Of a stretch of DNA of 35,477 nucleotides, positions 24,461-31,185 are shown piece by piece. Position 1 is the first letter of the stretch. The number at the start of each line of letters is the position of its first letter. Made by a program: the position numbers and the translations under genes. Source of the DNA: an uncultured Lachnospiraceae bacterium (lineage in GTDB: Bacteria > Bacillota > Clostridia > Lachnospirales > Lachnospiraceae). Location: contig CAMUMG010000018.1 in NCBI GenBank assembly GCA_947089905.1, positions 1 to 35,477 on the forward strand, in the 5' to 3' direction. The notes under the pieces are model-generated. The model did no database searches. It was given only the letters and a program-made list of their open reading frames with translations, and had not been told where the DNA came from.

Positions 24461-25597
24461 TCAAAAGAATTTTCTTATTTCCTTTTCTAAAAATAAAGAT
24501 TCTATCTTTTTCATCTCTCCTGCTTTTGTCTCAGGAAGAACATGAGTATAAAAGTCTAATGTCATTCGAATACTACTATGTCCTAAAATCTCTTGTACAA
24601 TTTTAGGAGGTATCCCATTTTCTAGTGCACGAGTAGCAAATGTATGACGTAAAGTATGTGGAGTAATATGTCCAAAACCTAACTCTGGCTCTTCTTTGTT
24701 AATAGATACTACAATTCTATCTAACTGTTGACGGATATGTTGTCCAGTAAAAGGCTTTCCATCTTGTCTGGTAAAAACTAAATGTTCTAAACCTGAAATT
24801 GGATTCCAATTTTCTTTTTTAACAGTCTTATCGTAAAGCTGAATTTGTTTTATTTGTTCAAATAGTTTTGACAGTCGTGAAATCATTGGAATTACTCTAT
24901 AACTACTTTGTGTTTTAGGATTATCTTTAAAAAACTTACCATCTCTTGTATTTTTTAATGTACCATCTATTATAATTTCCTGATCTTTAAAATTTATATT
25001 TTTCCATTCTAATCCACATATTTCTCCAATTCTCATTCCTGTAGAAAGTGCAGTAAAGATAATCCCTTCAATCTCATTTCCTTTTCCATAACGAAGCAGT
25101 AAATTTTGTTCTTGTACTGTTAATACTCTTCGTTCTCTTTTTCCAATCACCTTTGGTAAAATTGCCTGTTCTACTGGATTTTTATCTAAATATCCATTCC
25201 TATAAGCTTGCCCAAACATAGAATTAAGTAATGCTCGAAGTAGAGAAATTGTAGCTCCTGCATAGCCATCTTTTGCCATCCTATTATAAAATAATTGAAT
25301 TTTTTCTCCATTTATTTTTGTAATCGGTTGATTTCCAAACTCTGACTGTATATAATATTGATACATACACACATAACTTTCCAAAGTTCCCTGCTTTACA
25401 GTAACAGATTTATATTGATAGAGCCAAAACCAAAACCACTCGTCTACTGTACATTGATCTGAAATTTTTCCCTGAACTCTTTTTTCTGTGGGAAGATCTA
25501 AACCTAAATAAATCGGTTTCTCTTTCTTTTTACTGATTCTTTTTCCTCTGTTTTGTTCGTGCATTGTTTCTTTCATCTTTTGTACTTGTTTTATCAT
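24461..25597 (-). CDS. Tyrosine recombinase B
   Basis: The 378-residue integrase-type recombinase has a basic N-terminus (KKKEKP), a SAM-like core-binding domain (about 45-160: SVTVKQGTLESYVCMYQYYI) and a catalytic domain (about 165-365). The active residues are Arg in TGMRIGE, His/Arg in HTLRHTFA, His in LGHSS and Tyr in DFYTHVL. It is clearly related to recombinase C (33897-34988); long blocks such as SVTVKxGTLESY, TGMRIGEIxGLEWKNI and GQHIRQQL are shared. The frame opens at a GTG (25654), but GGAGG stands 6 nt before the ATG at 25597, so I use that start. It is the upstream partner of recombinase A. Confidence 0.92.
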   Translation of the reverse strand: MIKQVQKMKETMHEQNRGKRISKKKEKPIYLGLDLPTEKRVQGKISDQCTVDEWFWFWLYQYKSVTVKQGTLESYVCMYQYYIQSEFGNQPITKINGEKIQLFYNRMAKDGYAGATISLLRALLNSMFGQAYRNGYLDKNPVEQAILPKVIGKRERRVLTVQEQNLLLRYGKGNEIEGIIFTALSTGMRIGEICGLEWKNINFKDQEIIIDGTLKNTRDGKFFKDNPKTQSSYRVIPMISRLSKLFEQIKQIQLYDKTVKKENWNPISGLEHLVFTRQDGKPFTGQHIRQQLDRIVVSINKEEPELGFGHITPHTLRHTFATRALENGIPPKIVQEILGHSSIRMTLDFYTHVLPETKAGEMKKIESLFLEKEIRKFF

Positions 25598-25669
25598 TTG
25601 CATCCTCCATACTACGATTGTTTTTAGAAGTAAATAACCTAATTTACTGTTCACCTAGCATTTTTTAAC

Positions 25670-25743
25670 GTAATACCATTCAAATTTTATAAGCTTTTTG
25701 AATAAGATACAAGTAAAAAATACAATATCTGAAAATGGTATCA
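25670..25743. repeat. Inverted repeat enclosing a promoter-like sequence upstream of recombinase B
   Basis: TAATACCATT (25670-25679) faces AATGGTATCA (25734-25743) with one mismatch over 10 bp. Inside is TTGAAT (25698-25703), a 17-nt spacer and TACAAT (25721-25726), a rightward promoter-like pair pointing away from recombinase B. If the segment inverted, that promoter would face recombinase B. It could also be chance in AT-rich DNA. Confidence 0.35.
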
Positions 25744-25751
25744 AAAAAGTC

Positions 25752-25782
25752 AAAAAAATAAAGCAGAATGAAATTCTGCTTT
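25752..25782 (-). terminator. Terminator of the O-antigen-ligase-like gene
   Basis: AAAGCAGAAT and ATTCTGCTTT form a 10-bp perfect stem with a 3-nt loop. On the minus strand TATTTTTTT follows. It separates this gene from the recombinases. Confidence 0.85.
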
Positions 25783-25798
25783 ACTTTTAAAGTAAATT

Positions 25799-27616
25799 TT
25801 ATACTGTCTTTTGTTTCTTAACTAACAAATTAATAGTTACACCTAAACCTAGCAATACCCAATATACAGGTGCTACTGTAATACAAGAATCATTGGTCAA
25901 TCCCATTACCATATATCCAAATGTTCCTGCCATAATTCCAACTCCCGCCTGTGTTAGAGGAGTATCAAAATTACATTTAAAATATAATCGAATTCCAGAA
26001 ATAAAATAAATTAAATAAAATAGCAAAAATGCAGTTAAAGAAACTACTCCTGTTTGTACTGCAATCTGTAAATAAAGATTATGTGGCTTTGTCAGTAATT
26101 GTTCTCCATATCCATAATTATATAGATTGACATAATCTCTTTGTGGATATACAAATACAAAACTTTCTGCACCAGCTCCAAGAAAAATATACTTTTTTAA
26201 TAATGGAAACGTATGTGCCCAAATAAAACCTCGATTTGTAGCAAAGTTTTCTATTCCTCGAAATGCCGGTTCATCCATAATAATCTTATCAAATTTGCCA
26301 TATATATTCCAATAATAATAAGAAGCATCGTTTTCATAAAGTTGATTTGCAAAATACCAACTCTTTCCATCTATAACTACAGAAAAGCCTAGCACCCCAT
26401 TTAAATTAACTGGAGTAATTATAATTCCTAAAAATCTTTCATCGATCACTGACCAAGTTAAGGTGTCTGCATTAAAATCACATTCTAAGATGTTATCTTC
26501 TTGATCTTTTATCAAAAATTCAAAACTATTTTCACTTAAATTGGAAGAAATTTTCATCTTATTTCCTTTGTATGTAATTTCCACACAATCATCTAAGGTT
26601 TGAATTTCTGATAAAGCAGGTTCTTCTGTTTTTGTATCTCGAAATAAATTCAAAATAGATTCCAAATAGGCATTATGATTTACTGCATTGATTATTAAGA
26701 AACCACAGACAATAATTACAGCTCCTCCTACTGGAATATACCAACGTCGAAATAGATATTTTCGAAGCATAATAATAAGAAAACCTGCTGCTGCTGCAAT
26801 TCCAACCAATCCTGCTTTCGATTGAGAGCCAAACATTCCAACTAATATTCCTGCAATAGCTACCAAATAAGCAACTATTTTCTTCCAATTTCTACAAAAA
26901 CTCAATAAAGTAACAAAAACAGGAACAACCAATGCAGTATAAACTCCTACATAATTTGGATTATATAAACTCATATACACTCTTTTTTCTCCAAATACTG
27001 CCTGAATTCCTGCTCCTTTCATATTAGCAGGATAAATTAAACTAAGTCCTGCTGAAGTAAGCCAAAAATCTTTTCCAAACGCTTGGGAAGCCCCCAACAC
27101 CCCTAAAAATATAGCACTACATAATAAAGCATTTAAAATAATAGAAACATCTTTTTCTGTTTCTACCATAAGATAAACATAATAGACAACTACTGCATAT
27201 CCAAGTAACACCCAAACACTTTCAAACTGCTGAAAAATTCCTGTAAATCCATAACTGCGATATTTCGAAAAAATTGTTGACAAAAATGCTAATGCTGCAT
27301 AAACAAAGATGGGAATAAATATTTTATGAAAAGATAGCTGTTTTTTCATTAAAATAGAACGAACGGCAACAATACAAACCATGAAAATTAACATAATAAT
27401 AAACCATTGTTGCTTCCAGTATAAAAAATAATCATCTGCTTTTTCCTGAGCAGCAAACCAAGTATAATTTTCCAATTTAGTAGGATATTCATGATACCTT
27501 ACAATCAATGGAAGTATTGCTACTACAAAAAGAACTGGAAGTAAAAGCAGGTATCTTGCCTCTGGTGAACGTGTTGTCTGTTGAGCAGAACCTTTCTTTT
27601 TTACATTTGATGACAT
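25799..27616 (-). CDS. O-antigen ligase/polymerase-like membrane protein
   Basis: The 605-residue product has 11-13 predicted membrane segments. The Wzy_C-type features include GSQSKAGLVGI and the late extracellular loop GAGAESFVFVYPQRDY, followed by KPHNLYLQIAVQTGVVSL with its conserved His. This family polymerises or transfers surface glycans outside the membrane. A roughly 140-residue soluble insert (about 310-450, beta-rich, with repeated DDCVEITYKGNKM and FSVVIDGKSWYFANQ segments) lies in an extracellular loop before that active loop. No glycosyltransferase or other sugar gene is next to it, so the glycan is unknown. It could glycosylate surface proteins such as the one encoded downstream. 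That is inference. Confidence 0.8.
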   Translation of the reverse strand: MSSNVKKKGSAQQTTRSPEARYLLLLPVLFVVAILPLIVRYHEYPTKLENYTWFAAQEKADDYFLYWKQQWFIIMLIFMVCIVAVRSILMKKQLSFHKIFIPIFVYAALAFLSTIFSKYRSYGFTGIFQQFESVWVLLGYAVVVYYVYLMVETEKDVSIILNALLCSAIFLGVLGASQAFGKDFWLTSAGLSLIYPANMKGAGIQAVFGEKRVYMSLYNPNYVGVYTALVVPVFVTLLSFCRNWKKIVAYLVAIAGILVGMFGSQSKAGLVGIAAAAGFLIIMLRKYLFRRWYIPVGGAVIIVCGFLIINAVNHNAYLESILNLFRDTKTEEPALSEIQTLDDCVEITYKGNKMKISSNLSENSFEFLIKDQEDNILECDFNADTLTWSVIDERFLGIIITPVNLNGVLGFSVVIDGKSWYFANQLYENDASYYYWNIYGKFDKIIMDEPAFRGIENFATNRGFIWAHTFPLLKKYIFLGAGAESFVFVYPQRDYVNLYNYGYGEQLLTKPHNLYLQIAVQTGVVSLTAFLLFYLIYFISGIRLYFKCNFDTPLTQAGVGIMAGTFGYMVMGLTNDSCITVAPVYWVLLGLGVTINLLVKKQKTV

Positions 27617-27731
27617 ATTATCTTTTCTCCTTTTATTGTATATACAAATTTCTAATCGGATGCCAAAAACGAACTGCTCTTATTATACCCAAATAATTTT
27701 AACATCGCAAGCTTTTTTCAATGAATTAACG

Positions 27732-27769
27732 ATCAAAAGAGGATACTTTCGAAAGTACCCTCTTTTGAT
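27732..27769 (-). terminator. Hairpin after the BlaR1-like gene
   Basis: ATCAAAAGAGG pairs with CCTCTTTTGAT, and an inner TACTTT/AAAGTA continues the stem with one mismatch. It lies 12 nt past the BlaR1-like stop. It has no long T-run after the stem, so efficiency is uncertain. Confidence 0.6.
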
Positions 27770-27780
27770 TATATATTAGA

Positions 27781-30426
27781 TTATTGAATACTATAAATAT
27801 TTTCTTCTGTTAAGTATTTATATGGGATATTGATTTCGTTTGCTGATCCTATATAAGAATTTTTCCACTGATTATATTCGTCTGCATCTATTGGTTTTTC
27901 TAATTTATACTCACCATCTGTCATAACATAATATACAATTCCATCTCCATCCACATCAACCTCTTGTGGAAACAAATTTCCGTCAGAATCTTTTTTAGCA
28001 TATTCTTTATCCCAAGCATCTACCATTGCAATTAAAATATATTTATCTAGCTCTGGCTTATATTGATATAAATGATAAGGCCAAAAATCATCATAAGTTG
28101 CTGCCATTCCATGATTATGTGATGCGGCTGCTTCTACTACTCCATTATCATAAAAACTAAGTGCTGGATATTCGACCAATTCTTGCTCAAATGTATTAGT
28201 CTGTGGATCAAAATCATATATTATTGTTCCCATTCCAGCATTATAACTAGAAGTATATTCAATGATTAACTCATCTTTTCCATCAAAATCAATATCATAA
28301 ACTGCAAAACGATTTTTTGTTTTATCATAGTCTTCAACAAAATTACAACTTGTTCCATCTGGATAGACATTATCAAAATAAATACCTTCTAGTGCTGAAA
28401 TATATGCCGCTTTCATTAATTGTATATCCTGTTTTGAAGTATCTTCTTTTTGTGCCCAAAAGAAGACTCCCTCATAATAAATAAGAGCATTCTCGGCATC
28501 TATTTGATAGAAAAATTTTCCGAATGGGTTAAATGAAATATCTTCCATTATTTCTAGCTCATAATAATCAAAACCTATTGCCGCAATTCCTAGATCCTCA
28601 CCTATACTTAGTTTAAATGATTCATCAAATTCTCTTGCAGTAACTAACTCCTTATGATATTGCTTAACAGAATACTTTTTCTGATCTGCCCCTGACTGCA
28701 TAGAATTATTAGTGTATTCTATTGTTGTTCCAATCAACCTTTGGATTTCTTCTTGTGATAAAGCATAGATTCCAGGTGTCATATATCTTGTTATAGTCCA
28801 ATTTCCATAAATGAAATCTTTCCCTCTAATAACACTTCCACTTTCAAACCAAATTTCTTCCTTTTGTGTCAGAATAAAACCTCTTTCATTCTCTGATGGC
28901 AGTAAAGTTAATTTTATTCTTCCTATAGGAAAATCTTCGCAGTTTTTTTGCATAGTTACTTCTGTTTTTCCATCTATAATATTCGTTGTCACTGATTCAA
29001 AGTAATAATCAGGGGAATCGGAAATACTGATATAGCAATATCCATCTTTATATTGAACAGAATCTTTATCTTTTCCTAAATCTTCTGGATTGATAAGATA
29101 TTCGTCTAATGTTTTTCCAAAAATTTGTTTAACTCTTTGGTTCACCTCATCATAGCTAATCTTAATATAAGGGATATTCTCATTATACTGTTTGCTATAC
29201 TGAGAAATAATCTCTTTATCTGTATTATTTGTATAGCTAGCAAACAAATACTCTTCCCAAAAGTTAATATCCATTTCCTGTTCATTTGAAAAATTCGGTA
29301 TTCCTAAAGAAACTATCTTTAAATACTCAATATCTTCTTCTGTTAATACAATTTGCTTATTATCTGTTTTATTATCCTTTTCATTTAAATCTATAGTATC
29401 ATTTTCTATATTATCTTTTTGATTATTCTCAAGTAATCCCTCTGTATTGCTTTGCTTAGAATCCTTTGGTACTGTCATAAAAGCAAGTGTGCAAAATGCC
29501 ACTAATACTATAATGAAACATAAAATAATAATACTACTCTTTCTCTTATACATAATATTCTTCACCCTCCTTTCTGTATTTGACTCTCCAAATGCTAAAC
29601 CTACTGTAAATCCACTTTGTTTCTCTGCAAAAGAAAGTAAAGTTTTAGCATAAGACTTTTTCTCTTCCGCTGCTGCATAAAGTAAAGTAGTTTCATCACA
29701 GAACATTTCCATATCTTGGTTCATTTTATAAACTGCCAACCATACAAATGGATTCCACCAGTGTAAACAAATACACAAAATTCCTACAAGCCGAATAAAT
29801 GGATCGTGGTGCTTAATATGTGTTTTTTCATGTTTTAGTATATGAGATTTTTCTTGTTCACTTAAACCATAAGGCAGAAAAATCCTTGGGAAAAAAACTC
29901 CTAATACAAATGGAGAACGAATATTTTCACATAACCAAACCTTTCCCTTTTCACGGACTGCAGTAAAAATTCGACGTTTTATTAATAAATACTGTACTAA
30001 ATAAATACAAAAAACAATCCCTGTACCTATCAAATAAATACTTGTAAGTAACTGAATTCCTGTTATCTTTAGTGATTCTATATTTTTAGGAGAATCTAGT
30101 TGAGTATTTTTTTGTATAACTGGCATTACTGTTTCTTGAGGCTTTTTTGGCAACTCTTGAGATGGTAATATCTCTTTTGAAATATTATTAGAAACAACTT
30201 GTTGTGGTTTTGCTACATGAGAATTTAACACTTCTACTTCTGGCTGTAAACTAAATGAAGTTTCAACAAAAATGGGACATAATAGTCTGATTCCAACCAG
30301 TATCCAAAGACAATAGCTATAGATTTTTGGATACCTTTTTAAAAAGGAGCGTACTATTAAAATAATTACAATTAATACACAGGCTTGCAAACTCATAATC
30401 CAAAGCCTACTAACGATTGTTGTCAC
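27781..30426 (-). CDS. BlaR1-like M56 membrane metalloprotease with atypical extracellular domain
   Basis: The N-terminal 320 residues follow BlaR1/MecR1: membrane segments near 10-30, 35-55 and 122-146, the zinc motif HEKTH (199-203) with an E-MFCDE segment about 40 residues later, and a final helix (about 298-318). BlaR1-type proteins sense a signal outside and cleave or trigger loss of the BlaI repressor. The 560-residue outer part is not a penicillin-binding sensor; I see no SxxK/KTG set. It instead holds unrelated sequence and, near 700-860, an FG-GAP/VCBS-like region with DIDFDGKDEL and VDVDGDGIV calcium-type loops. The start is GTG, overlapping the blaI stop by 4 nt (GTGA). The signal sensed is unknown. 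Confidence 0.85.
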   Translation of the reverse strand: MTTIVSRLWIMSLQACVLIVIILIVRSFLKRYPKIYSYCLWILVGIRLLCPIFVETSFSLQPEVEVLNSHVAKPQQVVSNNISKEILPSQELPKKPQETVMPVIQKNTQLDSPKNIESLKITGIQLLTSIYLIGTGIVFCIYLVQYLLIKRRIFTAVREKGKVWLCENIRSPFVLGVFFPRIFLPYGLSEQEKSHILKHEKTHIKHHDPFIRLVGILCICLHWWNPFVWLAVYKMNQDMEMFCDETTLLYAAAEEKKSYAKTLLSFAEKQSGFTVGLAFGESNTERRVKNIMYKRKSSIIILCFIIVLVAFCTLAFMTVPKDSKQSNTEGLLENNQKDNIENDTIDLNEKDNKTDNKQIVLTEEDIEYLKIVSLGIPNFSNEQEMDINFWEEYLFASYTNNTDKEIISQYSKQYNENIPYIKISYDEVNQRVKQIFGKTLDEYLINPEDLGKDKDSVQYKDGYCYISISDSPDYYFESVTTNIIDGKTEVTMQKNCEDFPIGRIKLTLLPSENERGFILTQKEEIWFESGSVIRGKDFIYGNWTITRYMTPGIYALSQEEIQRLIGTTIEYTNNSMQSGADQKKYSVKQYHKELVTAREFDESFKLSIGEDLGIAAIGFDYYELEIMEDISFNPFGKFFYQIDAENALIYYEGVFFWAQKEDTSKQDIQLMKAAYISALEGIYFDNVYPDGTSCNFVEDYDKTKNRFAVYDIDFDGKDELIIEYTSSYNAGMGTIIYDFDPQTNTFEQELVEYPALSFYDNGVVEAAASHNHGMAATYDDFWPYHLYQYKPELDKYILIAMVDAWDKEYAKKDSDGNLFPQEVDVDGDGIVYYVMTDGEYKLEKPIDADEYNQWKNSYIGSANEINIPYKYLTEENIYSIQ

Positions 30427-30782
30427 TTTTCTCCCTCCACTCCATCAATAATCTGTCGGATACGCTCTACCTCTGATTTTGATAATTTTCGATCTTTTAA
30501 AAAAGATGCTAAAAAATTAGGAATATTTCCTTTACTGGTACGTTGTAACAATTCTTCTCCTTCCCATCGATCCACCTCTTCCTTTTTAACTAATGCTGAT
30601 ACAATCGTATTTTCACTCTTCACAATTTTTTTATCTATTAACTTTTTAATTACTGTATAAGTAGTAGATTTTTTCCACCCCAACTGGTTATTGCAAAGTT
30701 TCACTAAATCTGGACTGGCTATTGGTTCATGCTCCCATAAAATACTTAAAAAACGATATTCACTTTCAAAAATCTTCTCCAT
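30423..30782 (-). CDS. BlaI/MecI-family winged-helix repressor
   Basis: The 119-residue product has the family's N-terminal winged helix (about 8-75: YRFLSILWEHEPIASPDLVKLC, then STTYTVIKKLIDKKIV) and a short C-terminal dimerisation region. Dimers bind palindromes at their own promoter and are inactivated when the partner protease is triggered. Two 20-bp operators lie immediately upstream. The stop overlaps the start of the BlaR1-like gene. No beta-lactamase gene is in the window, so the regulated targets are probably elsewhere or envelope-related. Confidence 0.93.
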   Translation of the reverse strand: MEKIFESEYRFLSILWEHEPIASPDLVKLCNNQLGWKKSTTYTVIKKLIDKKIVKSENTIVSALVKKEEVDRWEGEELLQRTSKGNIPNFLASFLKDRKLSKSEVERIRQIIDGVEGEK

Positions 30783-30811
30783 TTTCAGTTTTTCCTCCTT
30801 TATTACTTCTT

Positions 30812-30865
30812 TAGTCTATCATAATAGTCTATACTTAGTTTATCATAATAGACTACGATTGTCAA
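30812..30865 (-). promoter_or_regulatory. blaI promoter with two 20-bp operators
   Basis: TAGTCTATCATAATAGTCTA (30812-30831) and TAGTTTATCATAATAGACTA (30836-30855) are near-identical palindromic sites, 24 bp from start to start. On the minus strand TTGACA (30860-30865), a 17-nt spacer and TAAACT give a promoter that the second site overlaps. This fits autoregulation by BlaI. The right site ends 33 bp before the surface-gene repeat. Confidence 0.7.
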
Positions 30866-30888
30866 TCTATGTTTTCATTTTAAATTAC

Positions 30889-31185
30889 AAATAATATTTT
30901 CCATATATTGAGAAATAGAAATCTTAATGCGCCATTGAAATTTTTTTGCTTCAGAAAACATGAGAATATAATGAAAACTTATTAAAAAGTTAAGGAGGAA
31001 GAAAGAAAATGAAGAGTTTCTTCAAAAAAATCGCCCTCGTATTGACCCTTGCTATGGTGATCGGTTTAGTGCCAGTAAACACTGCAAGTGCAGCGGCTAC
31101 ACCAGGATTAAAGTATTCTAGCAAGATTCTCTATGTCGATGGAGATGCCAGCGGTAAATATGATGATTGGTGCTGGACACCATCC
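30889..31185 (+). repeat. 297-bp perfect direct repeat, copy 1
   Basis: This stretch is identical base for base to 35077-35373, an offset of 4188. It covers the presumed promoter, leader, ribosome binding site, signal peptide and first 59 codons of the surface-protein gene. The flanking sequence to the left differs between copies. To the right the copies differ at 8 of the next 104 positions. Confidence 0.98.
30945..31008 (+). promoter_or_regulatory. Surface-protein promoter and ribosome binding site
   Basis: TATAAT at 30967-30972 is the likely -10 box. A weak -35 (TTTTGC type, about 30944-30949) lies 17 nt upstream. The AAGGAGGA ribosome binding site at about 30991-30998 is near-perfect. 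The same elements are repeated before the second surface gene. Confidence 0.6.
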
